Of a DNA stretch of 64,000 nt, positions 33,104-42,381 are shown piece by piece. Under the pieces are notes generated by a model. It was given only the letters and a program-made list of their open reading frames with translations, had not been told where the DNA came from and did no database searches. The number at the start of each line of letters is the position of its first letter. Positions within the stretch are counted from its first letter, which is position 1. The stretch spans positions 1 to 64,000 of the forward strand of contig DASZTS010000094.1 in assembly GCA_035547915.1 (NCBI GenBank), given 5' to 3'. The DNA comes from DASSFG01 sp035547915 (GTDB lineage: Bacteria; Planctomycetota; Planctomycetia; Pirellulales; JAICIG01). Both the position numbers and the translations under genes were made by a program.

Positions 33104-35926
33104 CTATCCTCCGCCAAATGTCTTCGTCAACAGGATCTGCTGCTCCAGGCGATGGCTGCTATGCGATCCGGTCGCCGGGCTGGCCGAGGCGGGGCGCGAG
33201 ATGCCGCTGAACGGCAGCCGGCCGAACAGCCGCTCGCCGAATTTCACGCGCAGGAACCGCCAGGCACCCATGTTCTCGGGCTCTTCTTGCACCCAGTAGG
33301 CGGGCGTGCCGTCGGCATACGGGGCCAGCACCGCACGCAGATCGTCTGTCGGCAACGGATAGAGTTGCTCGATGCGCACGATCGCCACGTCCGCGCGACC
33401 GAGCCGCTCACGCTCGGCGAGCAGGTCGTAATAGAACTTGCCCGAGCAGAGCAGGATCGTCTCCACGCGCCGGCCGGCGGGCGCTTCGTCGGCGATGACC
33501 GACCGGAAACGGCCCTCGGCACAGTCGTCTAGCGGAGACGTGCATTGGGCGTGACGCAACAGGCTCTTGGGTGTCATCATCACCAGCGGCTTACGCCAGC
33601 GGCGCAGCACCTGCCTACGCAGGCAGTGGAAATATTGGGCCGGCGTCGTCAGGTTGACCACCTGGATGTTGTCGTCGGCGGCGGACGTCAAAAAACGCTC
33701 CAGCCGCGCGTGCGAATGTTCGGGCCCCATCCCCTCGAAGCCGTGCGGCAGGAGCAGCACGAGACCGCTCAAGCGGCGCCATTTTTCTTCGGCGCTGGTG
33801 ATGAACTGGTCGATGATCACCTGGCCCGCGTTGCAGAAATCGCCGAACTGCGCCTCCCACAGGACGAGTCCCGCCGGACAGTCGAGGCTGTAGCCGTATT
33901 CGAAGCCCAGCACGCCCGTTTCCGAGAGCGGGCTGTTGATGACTTCGAACGGCGCCTGGTCGCGAGACAGCCGGGACATCGGCGTGTAGGTTGCGCCGTT
34001 CTCGAAGTCGTGCAGCACCGCGTGTCGCTGGCTGAAGGTGCCGCGCGCCGCGTCCTGCCCGCTGAGACGAATCGGGACGCCGGCGGTGACCAGGCTGGCG
34101 AAGGCGAGTGCTTCGGCGGCCGACCAATCGAGGGGCCGCCTGCCGGCCGCCATCTCCAGGCGAGCCTCGAAGAACCGCTTCAACTTGGGATGCGGGTGGA
34201 AGTCGTCCGGCAACCGAACGAGCCCCTCCAGCAGCGACGACAACTGAGGACGCTCGACGGCCGTGACGACGGCGGGCGGCTCGGGACCTCCCGCGTAGCC
34301 GTCCCACACGCCGGCCGGTACGTCGCCCGGACGCCGAAAATCCTCCCTTCGGGCGGCCGAAAGCTCCTGTTCGAGCTGCTCGCGCCGCACGGCAACGATC
34401 TTTTCGGCTTCTTGCCGCGTCACCCCCCCCAACTCGAGCAGTTCGCCCAGATACGCCTCATGGACGCTGGTGCGCCGCTCGATCGCCTTGTAGAGCATCG
34501 GCTGCGTGAACGACGGTTCGTCGCCTTCGTTGTGCCCGCGGCGACGGTAACAGAACATGTCGATCACCACGTCGCGCTGAAACTCGCGGCGGAAATCGAG
34601 CGCGAGCTGCACCACCTGGGCCACGGCCTCGGGCTTCTCGCCGTTGACGTGGAAGATCGGGATCTGGAGCATCTTGGCCACGTCGGTGGCATACGTGCTC
34701 GAGTGCAACTCGGCGGGAGTGGCCGTGAAGCCGAGTTGATTGTTGACGATCACGTGGATCGTGCCGCCCACCGCGTACCCCGGCAACTGGCTGAGCATGA
34801 GCGTCTCTTGCACCACACCCTCGCCCGCAAAGGCCGCATCGCCGTGGATCAAGAGCACCATGCCACGTACGCGCTCGTGGTCGCCCACACGGTCTTGCTT
34901 GGCTCGCATGCGGCCCACCGCCACCGGGTTGACGAATTCCAAGTGGCTGGGGTTGAAGCAGAGCGAGAGGTGCACGGTCTGACCATCGTCGGTGTGCCAA
35001 TCGGTGCTGTGCCCCAGGTGATATTTCACGTCACCGCGGCCGAGCTGCAATTCCGGCTCGCGGTCTTCGAACTCGCGAAAGATCATCTGCGGCGCCTTGC
35101 CCAGAATGTTGGCCAGCACGTTCAGCCGGCCGCGATGCGCCATGCCCATCACGATCTCATCGGTCCCCTGCGCGCCGGCCTTCTCGATCGCCAGGTCAAG
35201 CAAGGGGATCAGGCTCTCGGCACCTTCCAACGAAAAGCTTTTGGCCCCCGTGTATTTCTTCTGGATGAATTCTTCGAACAGGTGCGCGTTCGTGAGGCGG
35301 GTCAGAATGCGGAGCTGCTCCTGCCGCGTGAGCTGCAAGCGGTTCTCCGTGGTCTCCATCCGGTCTTGCAGCCAATGGCGCACGCTCAGGTCGTCGATGT
35401 GCATGAACTGCACGCCGATCGAACGGCAGTAGGTGTTGCGCAGGTGCTCGACGATGCCCCGCAGCGTGAGCGTGTCGCCGCGTGGAATGGTGTCGATCGA
35501 GAACCGGCGGTCGAGATCGGCTTCGCTGAAGTGATAGAACTCCAGGTCGAGCTCTGGCTGGTGTGGCCGGGGCAGGTCGAGTGGGTTGATCTGGGCCACC
35601 ATGTGACCACGCACCCGATAGGCCCGTACGAGTTGGTCGACGCGGTCCTGCAGGTTCGCCACCTCGGCCACCGGCAGGGCGGCGTCCGCCCGCGCACCGC
35701 CCGACGGATTGAACAGACTCGTCGGCCGGAACGAAGGGCCGCGCCGCCAACGGTGACCGTTCCCTTCGCCTCCCGCCATTCGCGCAAAATAGTCGCGCCA
35801 ATCGGGAGCGACCGATTCGGGGTCCCGCAGGTAGTCGTCGTAGAGTCCCTCTATGAACGGCAGGCTCAGGCTGCCGGCCGGGTCCTTTCGTGGTGACAAT
35901 TCCGTAGTCGATTGTGGTTCGGTCAT
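33104..35926 (-). CDS. sucA: 2-oxoglutarate dehydrogenase E1 component
   Basis: 940 aa from the ATG at 35926, which has AAGGA close upstream. The N-terminal SLPFIEGLYDDYLRDPESV and RDYF segment, the thiamine-diphosphate region GMAHRGRLNVLAN (about 260), HGDAAFAGEGVVQETL and the C-terminal VQEEPENMGAW are all typical. The enzyme decarboxylates 2-oxoglutarate in the TCA cycle and feeds the E2 succinyltransferase. No sucB or lpd follows; the E2/E3 genes must be elsewhere. It is downstream of a KDG-kinase-like gene with a 59-bp gap. Confidence 0.96.
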   Translation of the reverse strand: MTEPQSTTELSPRKDPAGSLSLPFIEGLYDDYLRDPESVAPDWRDYFARMAGGEGNGHRWRRGPSFRPTSLFNPSGGARADAALPVAEVANLQDRVDQLVRAYRVRGHMVAQINPLDLPRPHQPELDLEFYHFSEADLDRRFSIDTIPRGDTLTLRGIVEHLRNTYCRSIGVQFMHIDDLSVRHWLQDRMETTENRLQLTRQEQLRILTRLTNAHLFEEFIQKKYTGAKSFSLEGAESLIPLLDLAIEKAGAQGTDEIVMGMAHRGRLNVLANILGKAPQMIFREFEDREPELQLGRGDVKYHLGHSTDWHTDDGQTVHLSLCFNPSHLEFVNPVAVGRMRAKQDRVGDHERVRGMVLLIHGDAAFAGEGVVQETLMLSQLPGYAVGGTIHVIVNNQLGFTATPAELHSSTYATDVAKMLQIPIFHVNGEKPEAVAQVVQLALDFRREFQRDVVIDMFCYRRRGHNEGDEPSFTQPMLYKAIERRTSVHEAYLGELLELGGVTRQEAEKIVAVRREQLEQELSAARREDFRRPGDVPAGVWDGYAGGPEPPAVVTAVERPQLSSLLEGLVRLPDDFHPHPKLKRFFEARLEMAAGRRPLDWSAAEALAFASLVTAGVPIRLSGQDAARGTFSQRHAVLHDFENGATYTPMSRLSRDQAPFEVINSPLSETGVLGFEYGYSLDCPAGLVLWEAQFGDFCNAGQVIIDQFITSAEEKWRRLSGLVLLLPHGFEGMGPEHSHARLERFLTSAADDNIQVVNLTTPAQYFHCLRRQVLRRWRKPLVMMTPKSLLRHAQCTSPLDDCAEGRFRSVIADEAPAGRRVETILLCSGKFYYDLLAERERLGRADVAIVRIEQLYPLPTDDLRAVLAPYADGTPAYWVQEEPENMGAWRFLRVKFGERLFGRLPFSGISRPASASPATGSHSSHRLEQQILLTKTFGGG

Positions 35927-35985
35927 AATCCTTGTGACGCACGCATGGGCCGGGCGCCGCCTGTTGTCGCCCACCGCCGGGCCGC

Positions 35986-37071
35986 TCAGCGGCGGACCCG
36001 CCCGGAAGCGACGCCCGACACGAGCGCCAAGACTTCCGGCAGCGTGATATAGCTGAAATCCCCCTTGATCGAGTGTTTGAGGCAGCTCGCCGCGACGGCG
36101 AACTGCAAGGTCCGTTCGGGCGTTGCGAAATCGGCCGATTGCGAGGCATACAAAAGGCCGGCGGCGAAGGTATCACCCGCCCCGACGCGATCGACGATAT
36201 CGCGTATCTCGTAGGGCCGATAGGCTCCCTCGACGGAGGGCGCAAAATAACTGCTTCCCGTTTCCGTGTCGAAGAGCATCGCTCCCCAGTTGTTGTGATC
36301 GGCCGAGAGGCTCTCGCGCAACGTGATCGCCACCCGTGCCAGGTTCGGGAATCTCTGAGAGATCTCGCGCGCCACCTGCTCGTAGGCCGCGTGATTCATG
36401 CGGCCCTGCTCAACCGCCGTGCCAGACGCGTGGATGCCGAGCACGTCGCCGGCATCCTCCTCGTTGGCGATGAGCAGGCTCACGTGTGGCAAGATCTGCG
36501 TCATGCACTCGTGGGCCAGTTGCCGGGCACTGAAGCCGGGCTTCCAGCGCCACAGCTTGTTGCGAAAGTTCAGATCGCACGAGACGCCCAGGCCCCGCTC
36601 GTGTGCTTGCCGCACCAACTCGAGCGTCGCCAGATAGGCATTCTCGCTGAGCGACGGGGTAATGCCCGTCACATGGACCCACGTCGCGCCGTCGAGCGCG
36701 CGGGCGAAATCGTATTCGGCCGGGGCGGCGAGGCTGATGGCACTGTGATCGCGGTCGTAGACGACCAGCGAACTGCGCTGGTTGGCACCCGTCTCGACAA
36801 AATAGACTCCCAGCCGGCCGGCCTCGCGTCGTACGACCCGCCCGACGTCGATGTCTAGCCCGCGCAAGACGGCCAGCAGCGCATCGGTGATGGGGTTCGA
36901 CGGCAGAGCGGTCAAATAGCGGCAGGGCTGACCCCACAATGCGAGCGACGCGCAGACGTTCGCCTCGGCACCGGCGAACGTCATGTCGACCCGGCCGGGG
37001 AGCACTTGTCGGAAGCGCAGGTGCCCTTCCGGAGCCACGCGGAGCATGATTTCGCCGAACGCGAGAAACAT
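35986..37071 (-). CDS. PfkB-family sugar kinase, 2-keto-3-deoxygluconate kinase-like
   Basis: 361 aa. The opening AFGEIMLRVAP and the FAGAEANVCASLALWG block follow the KDG kinase subgroup of ribokinase-like enzymes, and the catalytic GAGDTFAAG lies near residue 292. KDG kinase phosphorylates 2-keto-3-deoxygluconate, the common end product of hexuronate breakdown, so it would complete a route starting with the tagaturonate epimerase at 3.3 kb. It sits 7 bp downstream of a secreted amidohydrolase gene, so the genes are probably cotranscribed although their functions look unrelated. Confidence 0.85.
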   Translation of the reverse strand: MFLAFGEIMLRVAPEGHLRFRQVLPGRVDMTFAGAEANVCASLALWGQPCRYLTALPSNPITDALLAVLRGLDIDVGRVVRREAGRLGVYFVETGANQRSSLVVYDRDHSAISLAAPAEYDFARALDGATWVHVTGITPSLSENAYLATLELVRQAHERGLGVSCDLNFRNKLWRWKPGFSARQLAHECMTQILPHVSLLIANEEDAGDVLGIHASGTAVEQGRMNHAAYEQVAREISQRFPNLARVAITLRESLSADHNNWGAMLFDTETGSSYFAPSVEGAYRPYEIRDIVDRVGAGDTFAAGLLYASQSADFATPERTLQFAVAASCLKHSIKGDFSYITLPEVLALVSGVASGRVRR

Positions 37072-37078
37072 AGGACCT

Positions 37079-38524
37079 TTACGGTTTGGGTTCGATTTTG
37101 CCCAGGCGACGATACTTCTCGGTGTATTTTTCCCACAGCCGCTGCTGGCGATTATTAAGGTCGATGCGCCGGCCGCCGACGAAAGCGAGGGTCACTCGCG
37201 ACGGCGTCTCCAACGGATCGCCCGTACTGACGAACAGCGTGGCATCCTTGCCCGCTTCGAGCGAGCCGAGCCGGTCGGCGACGCCGAAGATCTGCGCCGG
37301 GTAGAGCGTGATCGCCTTGAGCGCCTCGTCGGGAGGCAGACCATAGGCTGCCGCCGTGCCCGCATGATACGGCAAGTTGCGCACCATCGACGCCCGGTCG
37401 GCGCTGGCGATGCAATACTTCACACCGAGCCGCCGCAGGCGCTCGGGCAACGTGAACGGGGCATCATAGGCATCATCGCGCCGCCGGGGCAAGCGGTGGA
37501 CACCGGCCACCACGACCGGCACGTCGAGCCGTTTGATCAGCTCGGCGCATTCGGCCGCATCGTATCCGCCCAGCAAGATCACCTTCACCCGCTCGCGCTC
37601 GGCGAAGGCCAGCGCCGATTGAATCTGCTGGATTTCGTCGGCATCGATGATGAGCGGCACCTTGCCCTCCAACACGTCGGTGAGCGCGTGCCAGCGGGCG
37701 TTGAAGTCGGGCGCGGCCCCTTTGCCGTCGGCGCAGGCCCGGCAGGCGACGGCGTAGTTGCGGGCCTCGTCGAACGTGCGGCGGATCTCTTCCAGCGCCT
37801 TGTCGCGGGCCTGCAACTGTTCCTGGGCCTTCATCTCCTGCCACCAGGTATAGATCGGCGCCATCTGCGGCCAGCGGACGTGTACACCGACGACCGGCTT
37901 GACGGTCATGTCCTCCCAGGTCCAGCCATCGAGTTGGATCAGTGCCGACGCTCCGGAGATGAGTCCGCCGCCGGGTACGGACAGCACGCTCAACACGCCG
38001 CCCGAGCGGGCCACGGGAATCAACTCGCTATCGGGATTTACGGCCACCTGCGCCCTGGCGTTCGGGTTGATCCGGCCCGTCTCCGTATGGTCGTTCGTCG
38101 CCCGCACCATCGGAATCTCCATCAGTCCGAGGTGTGTATAGCCGTCGATCATCCCCGGATAGACGTGCCGGCCGTCCAATTCGATCTTCTCGGCGTTCAC
38201 GGGCAGGGCGACCTCGCGGCCGACCGCCACGATCTTCCCCGCGTCGAAGACGAGCGTCCCCCCTTCGATCGGCGGCCCCGACACCGGATGAATGATTCCG
38301 CCCACCAACGCCACCGGATGGTCCTGCGGCAGGCCAGGCACCTCCGGCGAAGCCGACACCACCCCCGCCACCAACAGCCAGCCCACCAAACCACCCATCA
38401 CTCTTCGCAACACAATCCCCTCTCCCTCCGGGAGAGAGTTAGAGTGAGGGCGGCTCGCGAACTCTTCGGTTTCCATTCTTTGCCTGCTCATTGCTGCGCG
38501 CATCGTGATATTCACCGTCATCAT
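37079..38524 (-). CDS. Secreted amidohydrolase-like protein with altered metal site
   Basis: 481 aa from the ATG at 38524, directly after the upstream TAG and preceded by GGGGAGGA, so translation is coupled. The N-terminus is odd: residues 1-42 precede a normal signal peptide (MGGLVGWLLVAGVVSA from residue 43), and about residues 25-37 are encoded by a palindromic repeat. An alternative start at 38398 would give a standard leader but lacks a good ribosome-binding site. The body is an imidazolonepropionase-like TIM barrel. The first metal motif reads YPGMIDGYTHLG, with the first His of HxH replaced by Tyr. Function unknown; perhaps a non-catalytic partner of the upstream protein. Confidence 0.85.
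   Translation of the reverse strand: MMTVNITMRAAMSRQRMETEEFASRPHSNSLPEGEGIVLRRVMGGLVGWLLVAGVVSASPEVPGLPQDHPVALVGGIIHPVSGPPIEGGTLVFDAGKIVAVGREVALPVNAEKIELDGRHVYPGMIDGYTHLGLMEIPMVRATNDHTETGRINPNARAQVAVNPDSELIPVARSGGVLSVLSVPGGGLISGASALIQLDGWTWEDMTVKPVVGVHVRWPQMAPIYTWWQEMKAQEQLQARDKALEEIRRTFDEARNYAVACRACADGKGAAPDFNARWHALTDVLEGKVPLIIDADEIQQIQSALAFAERERVKVILLGGYDAAECAELIKRLDVPVVVAGVHRLPRRRDDAYDAPFTLPERLRRLGVKYCIASADRASMVRNLPYHAGTAAAYGLPPDEALKAITLYPAQIFGVADRLGSLEAGKDATLFVSTGDPLETPSRVTLAFVGGRRIDLNNRQQRLWEKYTEKYRRLGKIEPKP
38416..38452. repeat. Palindromic interspersed repeat, copy 1
   Basis: CCCTCTCCCTC faces GGGAGAG to form a short hairpin, followed by a TGAGGGCGG tail. The same unit lies reversed at 53671-53706. 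This copy is inside the open reading frame of the 481-aa amidohydrolase, on the opposite strand sense. Confidence 0.65.
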
Positions 38525-41500
38525 CTATTCCTCCCCCTCATGTTCGCGCCCGTGTTCGCAGAACATATCTTCGCGCGGATAGAGTTCGCGGCGATCGTCG
38601 TCGAGCCCCTCGGGCTCCTCGCCGGCGGCCAGCACGCGTTGCACAAGTGCCGCCTTCATCCGGTTCGCTTCATCGCGGCGGTGGGCATCGTCGTCGCGAT
38701 CAAAATATTTCCGCCCGTCGATCCAGGTCTGTTCGCAACGGGCATAGCTCGACAGGGGTGCCGCGTTCCAGACGACCAGGTCGGCGTCTTTGCCCGCTTC
38801 GAGCGAGCCGACCCACCGCTCGATACCTAGTTGCCGGGCCGGATTGAGCGTCACAAACTTGAGGGCTTCGGCGGGAGGCACGTCGCCGTAGTGAACGGCC
38901 TTGGCCGCTTCGAGGTTCAGCCGGCGCGCCAATTCAGGGTCGTCGGAGTTGAACGACACAACGACCCCCGCCTGGTGCATCAGCGCGCCGTTGTAGGCGA
39001 TGGCGTCGTAGACTTCGAACTTGAACGCCCACCAGTCGGAAAAGCTCGACGCCCCCGCGCCGTGGCGGGCAATCGCGTCGGCCAGCTTATAGCCTTCCAA
39101 GATGTGCTGGAGCGTGCCCACCTTGACGCCAAAATCTTCACAAGCCCTCAAAAAGGCCAAAATCTCGTCCTGCCGGTAGCAGTGACAATGGACCAACCGC
39201 TTCCCTTCCAGCACCTCGGCGATCGCTTCCAACTCGAGCTCGGTACGCGGCGGCAGGCCACCGTTCTTCTCGTTCTCGCTCCACTCACGCTGGCGACGGC
39301 GGTAGTCGCGCGCCGCGCGGAACGCATCGCGGACGAGTTGCTCGACGCCCATCCGCGTTTGCGGATAGCGCGAGCGAAACTGATCGCCCCAGTTGCTCTG
39401 CTTGACGTTCTCGCCCAGGGCGAACTTGATGCCCGGCGGTGCGCCGGCGAATTTCATCTCCTCGGCGAGCGAACCCCAGCGGAACTTGACCACCTGATTT
39501 TGGCCGCCGATCGTATTCGCCGAGCCGTGCAGAATGTTGGCGCTCGTCACGCCGCCGGCCAACTGGCGATAGATCTGGATATCGTTCTGGTCGATGAAAT
39601 CGCCGACGCGGACCTCGGACGTGATGGTCTGCGCCTGCTCGTTGATGCCGCCGTCGGTCGCCACGTGCGAATGGCAATCGATGATGCCCGGTGTGAGGTG
39701 TTTTCCCTGCGCGTCGATCCGTATGGCGCCTTCCGGTACGCTCACGTCGCGGCCGACCGCCATCACCTTGCCCGCGGCGATCACCAGCGTGGCGTCGTCG
39801 AGCACGCCGGCCGGCCCGGAGGTCCAGATCGTGGCGTGCTGGAAGGCCACCACGGCAGGCTGTTCGGGTGGTTCGGCCACGCCATAGGCCCCCAGTGGAT
39901 AATTGACCGCAAACAGAGCCTGCCGCGGTTTGTCGCCACCGTCGTTCTTCGCCGGCGCCACTGGCTCATCCGTCGGACCGTTTTTTGGATCCCGCTCGCC
40001 CGCGGCCCGCTTGGCGCTCAGCGCCGAGCGCGAGCCGTCGGACCAGACCACGGAGCCGAGCCAGGCCGGTTCGCCGGCTTCGCCCGTCGCGTCCGGATTG
40101 CCGCCTGTGACCGTCGCGCTGATTTGCAAAATGCCGGTCCAGCCCAACGGCTCGGCGGGGAGGCTGGCGTTGAATTGCGACGCCTCGAGCGCGGCGCGGG
40201 TAAACGACGCTTCGCGGTCACCCCGCTTGACCTTGCCGGCGAGCTTGCCCGGTTCGCCGCTGATTTCGAGCACGATCGTCTCGCTGCCGCCGTCGGCCTT
40301 GGACAGTTGGGCCTGCCACGTGCCACGGACGTCGGCCAACGGCGCCCCTTCGATCTCGTAACGCCGGCCGTCGACCCAGGTCTCCAGGACCTTGGTCTTA
40401 TCGTCGAACAAGTCACCGTCGCAGATGCAGAAGCTGGCCTGCTTGCCGGCGGCAAGTGAGCCCAGCCGGCCGGCCACGCCAAACAACTCAGCCGGCGTCT
40501 CGGTCAGGGCCCGCAAGGCCGACTCGCGGGGCAAGCCGCGCTCGACCACCTTGCGCACGCCCGCCAAAAAGGTGTTGGCGTCGCTCAGCCCGTGCGACAT
40601 GAAGGCAATCTTTACGCCGGCCGCATCGAGTCGGGCCGGGTTTTCCGGCGCGATGTCCCAGTGCATGAGCCTTTCGAGCGAGACCGACATGGCGGACTCG
40701 GGGGTCAGCACCCGCGGCGGTTTGGGAAAATTCAGTGGCAGGATGACGGGCAGTCCGGCTTGACGGATGGCATCGAGCCGGCGGTACTCGCGGCCCGAGC
40801 CGCGCACGATCACCTGGAGGCCGAACTCGTCGGCCATCCGCTTCGCGCGCAAGAAATAGAGCTCGTCGGGCGCCTGGATCATGACAGGCGACTTGCCGTT
40901 CACGAACGGTTGCAAGGCGCTCAGCGCATCGTTGCGTTCCGGCCGGGGGAGCCCGCTGCTGTTGTCGAAAGCCTGCCAGGCGTCGGCATACCAGCGGGCG
41001 TCGTAGAACGCCTGGCGCACCGTTGCGAGCGCCCCCATGGGCGACATGGGGTAGTTGTCGAAAGCGCGTTGCGCGGGGGTGAGCATCAGGTGCAAGGCAA
41101 CTTGGCTTTTGAGAATCGAGCGGCTCCCCGGCTCGTTGCCGAGCAACACCAGCGCGCTCGTCCCTTTGACGACGCCCACCGATGGGGCGACCAGCCGTAC
41201 GGCAACCCCTTGGCTGCGGAGCTTCTTGTTGGTCTCTTCGTCGAGCGTGTAGCGCGCGTCGGCGCTGATCTGCGGCACAACATGCGTGTTCCAGTAGGCC
41301 GCACCGTGTTCTTGCGAGGGCCCCAACCGCGACGCCTCGGCCGACAGCTCGGCGCAGGCGTCGATGAGCGCGGGGTAGATCGTCTTGCCGGTCAGGTTCC
41401 AGACGCGCGCGTCGCTGGGCGGTTTTTGGTCGGCGTCGCTGCCGACCGCGACGACGATGCCGTCGCGGATGACGAGCGTGCCGCCCTCGATCGTCTTGCC

Positions 41501-41668
41501 CGGCCCCAACACGACGCGGGCGCTCGTGAACGCATGGGCAGCGTGCGATCCTTCGCGCAGACCGGCCGCAGGCGCGGTCGACGGCGTACCGGCACGCAGG
41601 GGATAGCCAATACCGACCACCGCAAGGCCGGTGGCCAACATCAGGAAAGCGGATATTCTCATAGCCAT
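38525..41668 (-). CDS. Secreted double amidohydrolase, one domain degenerate
   Basis: 1047 aa from the ATG at 41668 (41662 also possible). A signal peptide covers about 1-27. Two amidohydrolase units follow: residues about 40-440 and about 600-1010, with a beta-rich insert between. In the first unit the metal motif position reads IYPALIDACAELS, with both His lost. In the second it reads TPGIIDCHSHVA, intact. The second unit also keeps GEPSH-like context such as ILHGSANTIGG and HCHCYRQDEIL. The next gene is coupled to it and encodes a third amidohydrolase unit. Substrate unknown; members act on cyclic amides and dipeptides. Confidence 0.88.
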   Translation of the reverse strand: MAMRISAFLMLATGLAVVGIGYPLRAGTPSTAPAAGLREGSHAAHAFTSARVVLGPGKTIEGGTLVIRDGIVVAVGSDADQKPPSDARVWNLTGKTIYPALIDACAELSAEASRLGPSQEHGAAYWNTHVVPQISADARYTLDEETNKKLRSQGVAVRLVAPSVGVVKGTSALVLLGNEPGSRSILKSQVALHLMLTPAQRAFDNYPMSPMGALATVRQAFYDARWYADAWQAFDNSSGLPRPERNDALSALQPFVNGKSPVMIQAPDELYFLRAKRMADEFGLQVIVRGSGREYRRLDAIRQAGLPVILPLNFPKPPRVLTPESAMSVSLERLMHWDIAPENPARLDAAGVKIAFMSHGLSDANTFLAGVRKVVERGLPRESALRALTETPAELFGVAGRLGSLAAGKQASFCICDGDLFDDKTKVLETWVDGRRYEIEGAPLADVRGTWQAQLSKADGGSETIVLEISGEPGKLAGKVKRGDREASFTRAALEASQFNASLPAEPLGWTGILQISATVTGGNPDATGEAGEPAWLGSVVWSDGSRSALSAKRAAGERDPKNGPTDEPVAPAKNDGGDKPRQALFAVNYPLGAYGVAEPPEQPAVVAFQHATIWTSGPAGVLDDATLVIAAGKVMAVGRDVSVPEGAIRIDAQGKHLTPGIIDCHSHVATDGGINEQAQTITSEVRVGDFIDQNDIQIYRQLAGGVTSANILHGSANTIGGQNQVVKFRWGSLAEEMKFAGAPPGIKFALGENVKQSNWGDQFRSRYPQTRMGVEQLVRDAFRAARDYRRRQREWSENEKNGGLPPRTELELEAIAEVLEGKRLVHCHCYRQDEILAFLRACEDFGVKVGTLQHILEGYKLADAIARHGAGASSFSDWWAFKFEVYDAIAYNGALMHQAGVVVSFNSDDPELARRLNLEAAKAVHYGDVPPAEALKFVTLNPARQLGIERWVGSLEAGKDADLVVWNAAPLSSYARCEQTWIDGRKYFDRDDDAHRRDEANRMKAALVQRVLAAGEEPEGLDDDRRELYPREDMFCEHGREHEGEE

Positions 41669-41810
41669 GCGCAACTTCTACCGGGAACGAAACTCTCTCG
41701 ACGATACTTCATCCGGCCGGCCCATTCCAGCGGCCAACGGTTCCGCGTGACCGCCGATATCGATCCCGGTATCCTTTGGGCGGGTGGCGAAGGCTTACGG
41801 ACATGCGCCT

Positions 41811-42198
41811 ATGCGATGGCTCGATTTCCTCCGCAACCTGAAAACCTCGGATCGCGTGCGTGCCAAGGTTACGGTCGACGACGAAGAGATCGTTTGCCGG
41901 CGGCCGAGCGGCCTGGCGGAAAGGGTGCGGTAGGTGGATTTAAGAAATCGTGTTCATCGAGACAACCGACGCGGGGCCGACGGTCGAGGACGTCTTTTGG
42001 GTCCTGGGCGGCGACGATTCGGGATGCGTCGTACCGAGCGAGGCGGAAGGGATGGTCGAGCTTTTCGAGCGGCTTCAGTGTCTGCCGGGCTTCAATAACC
42101 AGGCCGTCATCGAGGCCATGTCATGCGCAGAGAATCGAACGCACGTTTGCTGGAATCGGCCGGGTCCGTCAGCGGCCCCGAAGACCGGCGGCCGGTGA
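41811..42198 (+). pseudogene. Disrupted small conserved gene (nonsense plus frameshift)
   Basis: ATG at 41811 opens 40 codons ending in VCRRPSGLAERVR, then TAG at 41931-41933 where a Trp codon (TGG) would continue the protein. After VDLR the frame must shift by one base near 41944-41949 to read IVFIETTDAGPTVEDVFWVL and on to HVCWNRP, ending at the TGA at 42198. Joined, the product is about 125 aa and I recognise the pattern of a small widespread protein with a DVFWVL..DD core and a C-terminal VCW motif. Two independent lesions argue for decay rather than a sequencing slip. Confidence 0.65.
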
Positions 42199-42265
42199 CA
42201 TGACACGACGGTGCTTTTAGTGCCAACTTGACGCGGCAGCGTCTAATCCCATTATTGCGCAAAGA

Positions 42266-42301
42266 GCCGGGCCGCAAAATCTCCATCCTTTGCGGCCCGG
42301 C
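42266..42301 (-). terminator. Perfect 13-bp hairpin between convergent genes
   Basis: GCCGGGCCGCAAA (42266-42278) pairs perfectly with 42289-42301 around a 10-nt loop. It lies 80 bp past the stop of the DUF892 gene and 68 bp past the end of the decayed gene, a bidirectional terminator position. On the minus strand it is followed by TCTTTG, only a weak T-run. Confidence 0.55.
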
Positions 42302-42381
42302 AAACCTACAGACTCTTTCGAGACGCAGGTCGATTACGCTGTCGCGCTTGCGTCGCCGAGAAGGCGTACGACAGGCACCCA

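Noticed and set aside
33545..35896. Long open frame of 783 codons on the plus strand
   Set aside because: Antisense shadow of sucA, which has all expected motifs.
36983..42220. Three long plus-strand frames (36983-38830, 38831-40459, 40592-42220)
   Set aside because: Antisense shadows of the two amidohydrolase genes and the end of the KDG kinase gene; composition is unprotein-like.
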